A stretch of 13,127 nucleotides of DNA from DATDRS01 sp035291605 (GCA_035291605.1 DATDRS010000236.1:1-13127); one strand, 5' to 3'; counted from the first letter of the stretch, positions 1 to 8,064 are shown. Translations and numbers: made by a program. The notes: generated from the sequence alone by a model not told the origin.

Positions 1-3000
1 TGCAGGTCCAGGTCGGCCTCGAGCCGCTCAAACACCTCCAGGCAGCGATCTAGCCCGACCACCCCCGCCTCACGCCTTCCCAGCGTTGCATGGATGCGGG
101 CCAGCCAGAAGCGGCTGCGTGCTAACTCGTACTCGTCGGCCACTTCTTCGAGAATCGCGACGCTCTCGACCAGCGCTGTTTCGGCTTCCCCCCATTGATC
201 CTGCGCTGCGGCGGTTTCGCCCAGCACGCGCAGGCTGTTGCCTTCTTCGCCACGGATGCCCAATTCGCGCGCCAGGCTCAGCGCTTGCCGCCCGCGCGCC
301 TCGGCCTCGGCAAACTCATGGGCGGCCAGCGCGGCTTCGGCGAAGTGGCGGTAGAGTTCCGGGAGGAAGTCGCGGGCCTGAGCCTTGTCGAAATGCTCCT
401 GGGCGGCATTCAAATGTTCGCGCGCCGTTTGCGTCTCGCCGCGCCGGGCGAAGACCGCGCCCAGATTCATGTGCAGCGCGCCCAGCACAAACAACGAGGC
501 GCCGATCTGCTCCGAGGTGCGCAGGGCGGCTCGGTAAAAAGTCAGCGCCTCGTCCAGCCGCCCCTGGTTGAGCGCGATACCGCCCAGGTTGTTGTCCACA
601 AAGGCCCGATTGTAAACGTCGCCAAGTTGCTCGAAGGTCTCGCGCGCCCGGCGGTAATGGTGATCGGCCTCTCGCCAACGGCCTGTGTAAAAGTAGGCGT
701 TGGCCAATTGGTTCTGCGAGAGGGCCTGGCCCTGAATGTGGTCGGCGGCCTGATAGAGCTCGAGCGCGCGCTGAAAGTGCTCGGCCGCCGCGGCGCTGGC
801 GCCGCGCCGGATGGCGATGATACCCATCAGGTTGTAACTGCGGGCCAGCACCGTGACCTCCCCCAGGTTCTGTCCAATCCGGAGGGCGTTCTCACAGTGC
901 TCCAGGGCGCGGTCAAAGCGGCCCTGGCGCGTGTTGATCAACCCGGCGATGAGCAGCGCCTCGGCCGCCTCGCTCGTCTCCTGGCCGGCCAGGATATCCA
1001 AAGTACGCTGAATCCACTCGAAGGCTGGGTCGTAGTCGCCGCGCACTTCATACAGTTTGCCCAGCCAGCGGCAGGCGCGCGCCTGCTCCGCTGCATTCCC
1101 GCGCTCGACGGCCAGCGCGCGCGCCCGTTCTAGATACCCCAGGGCTGGCTCGTACTGGCCGGTGGTGATCAGCAATTCACCCAGCGCGGCGCAGATCAAC
1201 TGCTGTTCTGCGCTCGTTTCCTCCGGGGGGAGATGCCCGGCGCTTTGCAGCGCCTTTTGGAAGTGGTCCAGCGCTTCCTGGTTGGCAAACAGCTTCTGGG
1301 CGCGCTGGCCGGCCAGGCTCTGATAACGCAGCGCGCGCGGCCAGTCCTGCCCTAAGAAGGCGTGCTGGGCGATGAGCGGCAGGGCGCTGGCGGCGTCGGC
1401 CTCGCTCACCGTGTAGCGGGACTCCAGATAGACGGCGATTTTGCGGTGATAGTCCCGGCGGGTGCGGGTCAGCAAAGCCTCGTAGCACACCTGCTGCATC
1501 AGGCTGTGTTTATAAGCGTACACCAATTCCGGCGCGCGCTGTGTTTCGTGGACGATCTCGTATTGCATCAGGCGCGCCAGGTGCGGGTTCAACTCAGCCT
1601 CCGGCTCCGGCGCCACGGCGGCCAGCACGTCGAAGACGAAATTGCGCCCGATCACGGCGGCGACCTGCGCGGTGCGCCGGGGCGGCTCCTCCAGCGTGTC
1701 GAGGCGCGCCATCAACACACCCTGCAGGGAATCGGGGATCTCCACGAACACGGCCTGGTCGGTAAACTGCCAGCGGCCCGTCTCGTCCCGCGTGAGGAGG
1801 CGCTTGTCCAGCAGGATGCGCAGCATCTCTTCCATGAAGAGCGGGTTGCCCTCCGTGTGCTCCAGGATCTGGTTGCGCAGCGAGGCCGGCCAGGCCTCCG
1901 GCGGGATGAGGCTGGTCAACAGGCGTTGGCTGTCATCCGGCGCCAGGCTGCGGAGCGCGATCTCCAGCGTGCAATGGGGGAACTCGCGCACAGCCTTCTC
2001 GTGCACTTTCCAGCAGCCTTTGGCGCGCTCTTCGCGGTAGAGCAGCATGAGGATGAGCGGCGCGCGCTCGACGGAGGGCAGCAAGTATTCCAACAAGTCC
2101 AGCGAGGCCGGATCCATCCAGTGGATGTCGTCCAGTATGAGGGCGAGCGGCTCGGCCTGGGAAGGCGCATACGCTTCGATCAGATGGGCGAGGGCCAGGA
2201 AGACGCGCCGCCGCAGCGCCTCGGCGTCGAGGTAACGCACTTTTTCGTGCTGCGCTTCGTCCAGCGGAAGGTCGAGGAAGTTCAGCACGTAGGGCAGCGT
2301 CGTTTGCGCCTCGTCGGGCGGCAGGCGGGTGTGCAGGGCCTCGCGTACTTTAGCCGTCGCGACGAGGGCGCTCTCCTGCGCCCGCAGGCCGATCAACTCG
2401 CGCACGATTTCCTGGAAAGGCAGGTAGCTGATGGACTCGGTGTACGACAGGCATCGGCCTTCCGCCCAGCGGACGCCGCTCCCGCGCCCGGCGTGCAGGT
2501 AGTCGCGCCATTCAGCCACCAACCGGGATTTGCCCACCCCCGCCTCGCCGGTGATCGAGACGATTTGCCCGCGGCCGGCGAGGAGTTCCTCGGCGATGTT
2601 CAACAGCTTGCGCCACTCGGCCTCGCGGCCTACGAGCGGTGCGCGCAGCCCCTCCAACCCGCGCACCGGCTCCGGGATGGCGCGCAGCCCCTCCACCGTG
2701 AAGAGGCGGAAGGGCGCGCTTTTGCCCTTGAGGGTGACGGAACCGCGCGGGGTGAGGTGGAACAGGCTGCGCACTTTCCGCAGCACGTTGCTGCTGATGG
2801 TCACGCTGTCGGGCGGCGCCGCCGACATCAGCCGCGCCGCCAGGTTCACTTCGTCGCCCATCACCGTGTATTCGTGGCGCCAGTGCGTGCCCATATGCCC
2901 GGCGAAGGCGTAGCCGTAGCTGATGCCGATGCGCTGCTGCAGCCTGGAGGGGGCAAAGGCCTCCTGCAAGGTGTGGTCTTCGCCGTTCAACGCCGACTGC

Positions 3001-4355
3001 ATGGCCCAGGCCGCGCGCACGGCGCGCTCCGCGTCGTCTTCGTGGGCTACCGGCGCGCCGAAGAACGCCAGCAGTTTGTCGCCATGCTCATAGAGGTCAA
3101 TCTTGTTCACCACGCCGCCGAACTGCCGGAGGGCGTCTTCCATGGTGAGGAAATAGCGGTTGAGGCTGGCGACGATCTGGTCTTCCTGCCCCGGCCCCAG
3201 CCGGTCGGCGAATTCGCCGAGGCCGACGACGTTGGCAAACAAGACGGCGACCAATCGGTGTTCGCCTTCGATCTGGAGGGTGCGCGTGTCCCGCAGGCGT
3301 GTGAGTACTCCGGCGGGGAGGTAGGGCGTGAGCGCGTCGAGCACTTTGATCAGCTGTCGCAAATTGTCGAGGGTTGGTTCGGTCAAACGCGGCAGAGGAT
3401 CGGCGTCCGGCGGCGGCGAGGCCGGGGGCTGCCATTCGCCTCCCAGCCGTTCGACGACGAGGTAGCCCGGCGGGCCGGGCGATGTCTGGCAGGGCAGCGA
3501 GACCGCCGACCAGGTGTTGGAGTCGAGCAGGACTTGCCCGGCGGCAGCAGCCGCCTCGGCCGCGGCGGTGGCATTCACGTCCGCGCCGAAGAGGGCGTAT
3601 TCCATGCCTTGCGCCGCGCCTAATTCGGCCGCGAAGAACTGGCCCCGGCGCAGGCCGATTTTAATCTGCAATGTAAACACGCCCTGGGAGGTCTGCGTTT
3701 GAGCGAAATCGCGCATGGCAGCCTGCATGTGGAGGGCAGCCTGCACGGCGCGCAAGGCGCTGTCGTGGGGCGGCTCGAGGAACAGGCTGAACAGCGCATC
3801 CCCGCCGAATTTAATCAACTGTCCATCGTGCGCGCGCAGCACCTCGAGCATCACGCCGAAGTAGCGATTGACGATGACGGTCAGCTCCTCCGCGCCCTCG
3901 CGCCCCACGCGGCTGAGTTTTTCGGACATGGCGGTGAAGCCGCTGATGTCCGCGAAGAGCAGCGTGCCGCGAAAGAACTGGCCGCCGGTCTGCCCAGGGA
4001 TAGGGTTCCGCGCCACCCGCTGGACCAGGTAGGCGGGGAGATGGCTGGCCGTGGTGGTCAACAGGGGATGGAGGTAGGCCTGGCACTGCTCGATTAAGCG
4101 GGGCGGCGGCGCGCGCAAATCAAACTGCAGGGCTTCGACGAGCGCAGAGGGCAAGTAGCGGCGCAGGTGGTCGAGGTCCGCTGGCGTCAACCCGGCCGGC
4201 TGGGCGGCGAGGGGTGCGCCGCATTTCCCACAAAAGGCCATGCCAGGCGGATTTCCGAATCCACAGGCTGGACACACCTGAGTGAGTGGCGCGCCGCATT
4301 TCCCGCAGAACGCAAAACCGCTAGGGTTCTCGAAGCCGCAGTGTCCGCAGTTCAT
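1..4355 (-). CDS. Zinc-ribbon, tandem class III nucleotide cyclase, AAA ATPase and TPR protein (3' end outside window)
   Basis: One open frame runs from ATG at 4355 through the left edge: 1451 codons seen, no stop. Residues 3-48 hold two zinc ribbons (CxxC...CGKCG twice). Cyclase domain 1 spans about 130-300, with FADISGFT (D136), IKFGGD (K182, D186) and VN at 261 but Ala at 265 where the catalytic Arg is expected. Cyclase domain 2 spans about 365-540: its first metal Asp is Asn (N375), HGD is at 424-426, and N504 and R508 of VNLAAR are intact. The ATPase has LVGRE near 569, Walker A GEAGVGKS at 603-610 and Walker B LILDD at 739-743 followed by IHWMD. A KHSLMQQVCYEALL-type helical segment follows, then TPR-like repeats from about 980 on. 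It is probably a cytoplasmic cAMP (or cGMP)-making signal integrator. The closest architecture is animal soluble adenylyl cyclase. Some bacterial proteins of this type may be inactive as cyclases, and the true product is unknown. It is read divergently from the oxidase operon. Confidence 0.9.
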   Translation of the reverse strand, partial: MNCGHCGFENPSGFAFCGKCGAPLTQVCPACGFGNPPGMAFCGKCGAPLAAQPAGLTPADLDHLRRYLPSALVEALQFDLRAPPPRLIEQCQAYLHPLLTTTASHLPAYLVQRVARNPIPGQTGGQFFRGTLLFADISGFTAMSEKLSRVGREGAEELTVIVNRYFGVMLEVLRAHDGQLIKFGGDALFSLFLEPPHDSALRAVQAALHMQAAMRDFAQTQTSQGVFTLQIKIGLRRGQFFAAELGAAQGMEYALFGADVNATAAAEAAAAAGQVLLDSNTWSAVSLPCQTSPGPPGYLVVERLGGEWQPPASPPPDADPLPRLTEPTLDNLRQLIKVLDALTPYLPAGVLTRLRDTRTLQIEGEHRLVAVLFANVVGLGEFADRLGPGQEDQIVASLNRYFLTMEDALRQFGGVVNKIDLYEHGDKLLAFFGAPVAHEDDAERAVRAAWAMQSALNGEDHTLQEAFAPSRLQQRIGISYGYAFAGHMGTHWRHEYTVMGDEVNLAARLMSAAPPDSVTISSNVLRKVRSLFHLTPRGSVTLKGKSAPFRLFTVEGLRAIPEPVRGLEGLRAPLVGREAEWRKLLNIAEELLAGRGQIVSITGEAGVGKSRLVAEWRDYLHAGRGSGVRWAEGRCLSYTESISYLPFQEIVRELIGLRAQESALVATAKVREALHTRLPPDEAQTTLPYVLNFLDLPLDEAQHEKVRYLDAEALRRRVFLALAHLIEAYAPSQAEPLALILDDIHWMDPASLDLLEYLLPSVERAPLILMLLYREERAKGCWKVHEKAVREFPHCTLEIALRSLAPDDSQRLLTSLIPPEAWPASLRNQILEHTEGNPLFMEEMLRILLDKRLLTRDETGRWQFTDQAVFVEIPDSLQGVLMARLDTLEEPPRRTAQVAAVIGRNFVFDVLAAVAPEPEAELNPHLARLMQYEIVHETQRAPELVYAYKHSLMQQVCYEALLTRTRRDYHRKIAVYLESRYTVSEADAASALPLIAQHAFLGQDWPRALRYQSLAGQRAQKLFANQEALDHFQKALQSAGHLPPEETSAEQQLICAALGELLITTGQYEPALGYLERARALAVERGNAAEQARACRWLGKLYEVRGDYDPAFEWIQRTLDILAGQETSEAAEALLIAGLINTRQGRFDRALEHCENALRIGQNLGEVTVLARSYNLMGIIAIRRGASAAAAEHFQRALELYQAADHIQGQALSQNQLANAYFYTGRWREADHHYRRARETFEQLGDVYNRAFVDNNLGGIALNQGRLDEALTFYRAALRTSEQIGASLFVLGALHMNLGAVFARRGETQTAREHLNAAQEHFDKAQARDFLPELYRHFAEAALAAHEFAEAEARGRQALSLARELGIRGEEGNSLRVLGETAAAQDQWGEAETALVESVAILEEVADEYELARSRFWLARIHATLGRREAGVVGLDRCLEVFERLEADLDL

Positions 4356-4366
4356 AGGCCCTTGCC

Positions 4367-4378
4367 AAGTGGGCACTT
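4367..4378. repeat. Short palindrome AAGTG-GG-CACTT in the cyclase leader
   Basis: Five-base perfect arms around a two-base centre lie between the predicted start of transcription and the start codon of the minus-strand cyclase gene. This is a place where a repressor could act. The arms are short enough to occur by chance, and no known operator is recognised. Confidence 0.3.
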
Positions 4379-4400
4379 AAGACGTTTTTAGGGACGCAAG

Positions 4401-4429
4401 AGTATAGAACAAAGTAGGACGACGGTCAA
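4401..4429 (-). promoter_or_regulatory. Sigma-70-like promoter of the cyclase/ATPase gene
   Basis: On the minus strand TTGACC (4429-4424) and TATACT (4406-4401) are separated by exactly 17 bases. Transcription would begin near 4394, giving a leader of about 40 nt before the ATG at 4355. The Shine-Dalgarno match is weak (AAGGG three bases before ATG). The promoter is predicted from consensus only. Confidence 0.6.
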
Positions 4430-4462
4430 AATGACGATCATGTTCCCCCCCTGACCAATAAC

Positions 4463-4490
4463 TTGACATGGAAAATGATTGAAGTAAACT
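4463..4490 (+). promoter_or_regulatory. Sigma-70-like promoter of the oxidase operon
   Basis: A perfect TTGACA at 4463-4468 is followed after 16 bases by TAAACT at 4485-4490 (4 of 6 to TATAAT). Transcription would begin near 4497, about 38 nt before the ATG at 4535. The -35 boxes of this promoter and the divergent cyclase promoter are only 33 bp apart, so a regulator bound between them could touch both. It is the only strong consensus promoter I noticed upstream of the seven-gene run. Confidence 0.6.
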
Positions 4491-4523
4491 AATCCCATCC
4501 GAAAACTCTCATTGTGCTCCGGT

Positions 4524-4529
4524 GGGAGG
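4524..4529 (+). promoter_or_regulatory. Ribosome binding site fixing the start of the first CydA-like gene
   Basis: GGGAGG sits five bases before the ATG at 4535. The same frame could start at GTG 4514, but that codon has no Shine-Dalgarno sequence and would put seven odd residues, including an acidic one, ahead of the signal peptide. ATG 4535 is therefore preferred. Confidence 0.75.
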
Positions 4530-4534
4530 GAGCC

Positions 4535-6349
4535 ATGCTCAGGGTTTTGCGCCTCTCTTCAATTTGGATCATCTCTCTCGCGGCTGTTGCCGCCTTATTT
4601 TTGACTGGCTGCGCGGCGTCCTCGATTTCGGGCGGCGGATCGCCTGATTACCGAGCTTTCCCGGTCATCGGCAGTCGGGCCGCCATCTGGATCGCAGCGG
4701 AAGTCCATTTGATGTTCGCTGCGTTCGTCCTGGGTGTGCCGATGTTTGCGCTCGTGGTCGAGATCGTGGGCGCGCGCACGAAGCCGATCGAGGACGCCGC
4801 CCGCTATGACCGCCTCGCGCACGAGTTCACCCGGCTGCTCCTGGTAGCCTTCTCGACGACGGCCATCTTTGGGGCCGTCTTTGTTTTTCTCCTCTTCGTT
4901 CTTTATCCCCGGTTCACCAACTACCTCGCCGATATTTTCACCCCGACATTGATTGCCTACCCGCTCCTCTTCTTCGGCGAGGCAGGCAGCCTCTATCTTT
5001 ATTACTACGGGTGGGAGTGGCTCAGCGGCACGCCCCAGCGCAAGTGGATTCACATCGGCGTGGGCATTCTGCTCAACCTATTCGGCACCGTGTTGATGTT
5101 CGTGGCGAACGCCTGGCTGACCTTCGCCATCAGTCCGGCGGGGATTGACCCGAACACCGGCCAGCTCTCTGACCAATATGGGGGTCTGTGGGCCGCCATC
5201 AACAACCCGACGTGGATGCCCATCAACATCCACCGGCTGATCGCCAACGTGGCCTTCGGCGGCGCGCTGGTCGGGATGTATGCCGCCGTGCGGTTCCTCA
5301 ACGCCAGGTCAGACGAAGAGCGTGCGCATTACGACTGGATGGGCTATGTGGGCAACTTCATCGCGCTCATCGGGTTGATCCCGTTGCCGTTCGCCGGTTA
5401 CTGGTTGGGCCGCGAAATCTATGCCTTCAACCAGCAGATGGGCATCACCATGATGGGCGGCTTCCTCTCCTGGCTGTGGATCATCCAGGCCATGCTCATC
5501 GGCGTGATCTTCCTCTCAGCGAACTATTATCTGTGGCTGGGCCTGGGGCGCATCGAGGGCGGGCAGCGCTATCAGAGGTACATTAAGTATCTGGTGGCCG
5601 TGCTGGCGCTGTGCTTCCTCGTCTGGGCCACGCCGCACTCGCTCGTCGCCAGCCTGGCCGAGGCCCGGCGCATTGGCTCCACCTTCCACCCCCTCCTCGG
5701 CATCCTGGGAGTGATGAGCGCCAAAAATACCGCCGTCAACATCATGATCCTCACCACGTTCATTTCCTTCATGCTCTACCGCCGCGCAGGCAAGGAGACG
5801 ACGGTGGAGTGGGCGCGCATCGGCAAGTGGTCGCAGGCGGTGATGGCGCTGGCGGCGGCAGGCGTGGTCATCGGCCTGGGCGTGTACGGCTACCTCGTCC
5901 CGGCCAACGTGCGCATCGGGTTCTCGGTGTACCAGGTGAGCGCGGTGCTGGCGGTGCTCTTCTTCGCGACGCTGGTGGACCTCGCCTTGTTCGCGAAGGC
6001 GCGCTCGCTGGGGCCGATGCGGTGGGGGCAGATGCCCGCGCGGTCCCAGTACGTCCTCGTCCTGCTGGCCGTCACCTTCACCTGGCTCATGGGTCTGATG
6101 GGCTACGCCCGCAACGCGATCCGGCAGTATTGGCATGTTTACCAGGTGATGCAGGACACTTCCCCGGATGCCTTTGCGCCGACGCTCGGCTTTGCCGCGC
6201 GCATGATCTCGGTGTGTGTGTTGATCTTCCTGGGGCTGATCGGTTTCATTTTCTGGATAAACGGTCTGACCGAGCGGGAGTCCGGCGCTCACGCGCCTGC
6301 ACCTGCGCCGGCGGTTGCTGCCGCCGCGGAGGCGCCCGCCGGAGACTGA
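4535..6349 (+). CDS. CydA-like cytochrome bd-superfamily oxidase subunit with lipoprotein-type signal
   Basis: A 604-residue membrane protein with about 13 predicted helices after the signal. The N-terminus ends in LFLTGC (C26), a lipobox. Segments match cytochrome bd subunit I: EVHLMFAAFVLGVP (H58, like E. coli H19), LLFFGEAGSLYLYYYGW (E149, like E99 of FLESTFVGLFFFGW), VANAWLTFAISPAG (like VANGWMQNPVGA) and INIHRLIANV (H233, like H186). M394 in LGVMSAKN is a possible counterpart of M393. H368, H385 and H534 are also kept in the paralog at 10961. The long quinol-binding Q-loop and the GRQPW motif are absent, so electrons probably do not come directly from quinol. The tail is Ala/Pro-rich. 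It is first in the operon and is followed by cytochrome c genes; no cydB is in the window. CydA homology is firm. O2 reduction and the donor are inferred. Confidence 0.85.
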   Translation: MLRVLRLSSIWIISLAAVAALFLTGCAASSISGGGSPDYRAFPVIGSRAAIWIAAEVHLMFAAFVLGVPMFALVVEIVGARTKPIEDAARYDRLAHEFTRLLLVAFSTTAIFGAVFVFLLFVLYPRFTNYLADIFTPTLIAYPLLFFGEAGSLYLYYYGWEWLSGTPQRKWIHIGVGILLNLFGTVLMFVANAWLTFAISPAGIDPNTGQLSDQYGGLWAAINNPTWMPINIHRLIANVAFGGALVGMYAAVRFLNARSDEERAHYDWMGYVGNFIALIGLIPLPFAGYWLGREIYAFNQQMGITMMGGFLSWLWIIQAMLIGVIFLSANYYLWLGLGRIEGGQRYQRYIKYLVAVLALCFLVWATPHSLVASLAEARRIGSTFHPLLGILGVMSAKNTAVNIMILTTFISFMLYRRAGKETTVEWARIGKWSQAVMALAAAGVVIGLGVYGYLVPANVRIGFSVYQVSAVLAVLFFATLVDLALFAKARSLGPMRWGQMPARSQYVLVLLAVTFTWLMGLMGYARNAIRQYWHVYQVMQDTSPDAFAPTLGFAARMISVCVLIFLGLIGFIFWINGLTERESGAHAPAPAPAVAAAAEAPAGD

Positions 6350-6389
6350 TTTTCGGCCCACCTCTTTCACTTTTATGAACGCCAGTGTG

Positions 6390-6401
6390 GCTCTGCAGAG
6401 C
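6390..6401. repeat. 12-bp perfect palindrome GCTCTGCAGAGC upstream of the diheme cytochrome gene
   Basis: This perfect palindrome lies in the 81-bp gap between the first CydA-like gene and the diheme cytochrome c gene, about 30 bases before the latter's ATG. That ATG has no clear Shine-Dalgarno sequence. The site could be a protein-binding site or a small hairpin; its function is unknown and chance is possible. Confidence 0.35.
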
Positions 6402-6430
6402 AGAGTATAGCCGATTATTGCACCGATCCG

Positions 6431-7225
6431 ATGAACACGAATCTCAAGGTTGCTCTGTTCGTCCTCGCCATCGTCGGCTTCTACGTGTGGTTTGCGAACA
6501 GCATTCCTCAGATCGAGTCGCGCCCCCCAGCCGAGACCAAATTGAGCGTGGACACCTCGCCGGAAGACCTGGCTCAGGCGGGCAAGGAGATTGTGACCGG
6601 GGACAAGGGCGGCTGCCTCACCTGCCACGGATTGGGCGAGGCTGGCCCACGCGCGCCCGACCTCGACGGGGTAGGGGGCCGCGCGGCGGCGCGCGCGCCC
6701 GGCCAGAGCGCCGAGGAGTACTTACGCAACGCCCTGCTCGATCCGTGCTCCTACGTCGTCGAGGGTTATGACTGCTTGATGGGCGGCATGGGCCTCGACC
6801 GGCGTCTGACGCCCGCCGAGCAGAAAGCCGTCGTCGCGTTCCTCGAAAGCCTGGGAGGCGAGATCACCGTCAAGATAACGCCCCAGGACCTCGCCGCGTC
6901 GAGCGGCAGCGGAGGCGAGGGGGGCGGGCCGGAATTCAGCGGGACGACCGCGCAGGAGTTGATCCCGCAGGCCGGCTGCCCCGCCTGTCATACGGTTGAG
7001 GCGCTCGGCGCAGCCGGGCAGGTAGGTCCTGACCTCTCTCATGTGGCCTCGCGGTTGGCCGCCGACGAAATCCGGCAGTCCATCCTCGACCCGAACGCGG
7101 TTATTGCGCAGGACTGCCCCACCGGTCCGTGCCTCAATCCCAGCGTCATGCCGCCGAACTTCGGCGAGCGCTTTACGGCCAGGCAATTGGAGGTTGTGGT
7201 CGAGTTTTTGGCCTCACTTCAGTGA
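6431..7225 (+). CDS. Membrane-anchored diheme cytochrome c
   Basis: 264 residues. Residues 6-23 form an uncleaved N-terminal membrane anchor, so the rest faces the extracytoplasmic side. There are two class I cytochrome c-like domains with CLTCH (62-66) and CPACH (183-187), each binding one covalent heme. Distal Met candidates are M117/M120 and M240. Each domain also has an extra Cys pair near the Met: C106/C115 and C229/C234 (QDCPTGPC), probably disulfides. A Gly/Ser-rich linker (about 157-168) joins the domains. It lies 81 bases after the first CydA-like gene and is likely an electron carrier docked to the oxidase. ATG 6431 is chosen because the anchor starts there, although no good Shine-Dalgarno precedes it. 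Confidence is high that this is a diheme cytochrome; its partner is inferred. Confidence 0.9.
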   Translation: MNTNLKVALFVLAIVGFYVWFANSIPQIESRPPAETKLSVDTSPEDLAQAGKEIVTGDKGGCLTCHGLGEAGPRAPDLDGVGGRAAARAPGQSAEEYLRNALLDPCSYVVEGYDCLMGGMGLDRRLTPAEQKAVVAFLESLGGEITVKITPQDLAASSGSGGEGGGPEFSGTTAQELIPQAGCPACHTVEALGAAGQVGPDLSHVASRLAADEIRQSILDPNAVIAQDCPTGPCLNPSVMPPNFGERFTARQLEVVVEFLASLQ

Positions 7226-7253
7226 GTTCCTTCAGTGCCTGGCCACAGGAACT
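7213..7253. repeat. Two short inverted repeats around the stop codon of the diheme cytochrome gene
   Basis: CTCACT-TC-AGTGAG (7213-7226) spans the TGA stop. A second pair, AGTTCCT (7225-7231) and AGGAACT (7247-7253), follows with a 15-base loop. No T-run follows either, so they do not look like a factor-independent terminator. They may form mRNA hairpins between the two cytochrome genes. Confidence 0.3.
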
Positions 7254-7287
7254 GGGAGAACGCGAGAAGAGGACCCCGCGGAACAGG

Positions 7288-8061
7288 ATGAACCGAGTCA
7301 TTACTCCCCTCCACCACAAGTTCACGCAGGCCCTGCTGGTCTGGTTGGGCGCGTTGGTCGTCTATCGCTTCGTCATCCAACCGCCCATCCCGTCGAGTCT
7401 GTTGGCCATTTACATGGGGATTACGACCGCCGTGGTCCTCCTGTGGGTCTCGGCCAGTGATGCGTGGTGGAATGAGTTCAAGGCCCCGCTCATCACGCTG
7501 TTCGTCGAGCGCGAGCGCAAATGGATTATGGGGTTGCGGTGGGCGATCCTGGTGATCATCCCGGCGCTGGTCGGCTGGTTGGCCTACCAACGTGTCGTAC
7601 CGCGCGTGGAAGCTCCGGCCGAGTTACGCTCCATTCACCCGGCTCCGCCGACTACCATCACCTTCGCGGGGCGGACGATTGACCTGCAAACCGCCAAGAA
7701 CCCATTCCGCGATGCGAGCGGCAATCCCGACCCGGCCGCGTTGGCGTCGGGGAAAGTGGTCTATGGCACGCACTGCATCTTTTGCCATGGCGATGCGCTG
7801 AAGGGCAACGGCCTTTTTGCGAATGCGCTCAACCCCCGCCCCGCCGATTTCACCGACACGGGCACCGTCGCCCAACTGCAGGAAGGTTACGTCTTCTGGC
7901 GCATCGCAAAAGGCGGCCCCGGCCTGCCCACCGAGGGTAAAGGCTGGAACAGCGCGATGCCGGCCTGGGAAGGGACGCTCTCGGAAGAGGAAATCTGGCA
8001 GGCGATTTTGTACCTGTACGATGCGACACATCAGCATCCAAGAGAGGCGGGGTTGGAGTAG
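7288..8061 (+). CDS. Three-helix membrane protein with C-terminal monoheme cytochrome c domain
   Basis: 257 residues from ATG 7288. Predicted helices lie at about 14-31, 36-55 and 82-100. A C-terminal class I cytochrome c domain (about 145-247) carries CIFCH (163-167) and a Met ligand in SAMPAWEG (M224). The heme domain should face the extracytoplasmic side. The open frame extends upstream to 7129, but that stretch overlaps the end of the diheme gene and reads like non-coding sequence, so 7288 is preferred. The ribosome binding site is poor: an AAGAGG lies about 15 bases upstream. The stop at 8061 is only three bases before the next ATG, so the two are probably translated together. The fold resembles membrane-anchored cytochromes that link respiratory complexes; the exact role is unknown. 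Confidence 0.85.
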   Translation: MNRVITPLHHKFTQALLVWLGALVVYRFVIQPPIPSSLLAIYMGITTAVVLLWVSASDAWWNEFKAPLITLFVERERKWIMGLRWAILVIIPALVGWLAYQRVVPRVEAPAELRSIHPAPPTTITFAGRTIDLQTAKNPFRDASGNPDPAALASGKVVYGTHCIFCHGDALKGNGLFANALNPRPADFTDTGTVAQLQEGYVFWRIAKGGPGLPTEGKGWNSAMPAWEGTLSEEEIWQAILYLYDATHQHPREAGLE

Positions 8062-8064
8062 ATT

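Noticed and set aside
1362..3623. 753-codon plus-strand open frame, and another of 312 codons at 195-1133
   Set aside because: Both are antisense to the cyclase/ATPase/TPR gene, which has unmistakable motifs. Their translations are rich in Arg, Gln, His and Gly with no domain pattern, as expected opposite a GC-rich gene.
4431..4441. ATGACGATCAT as a possible FNR/CRP-type operator
   Set aside because: Arms of four bases and a three-base centre do not match TTGAT-N4-ATCAA or TGTGA-N6-TCACA.
4535..6349. Annotation as an ordinary quinol-oxidising cydA
   Set aside because: The Q-loop and GRQPW motif are missing, no cydB is present in the window, and the neighbours are c-type cytochromes, so the plain symbol would mislead.
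5516..6628. 370-codon minus-strand open frame
   Set aside because: It lies opposite the first CydA-like gene and the start of the diheme cytochrome, has Arg/His/Glu-rich low-complexity translation and no membrane or domain pattern.
7129..7287. Upstream extension of the monoheme membrane cytochrome gene to ATG 7129
   Set aside because: It would overlap the diheme cytochrome gene by almost 100 bases and add non-hydrophobic residues unlike a signal, while ATG 7288 leads directly into the membrane segments.
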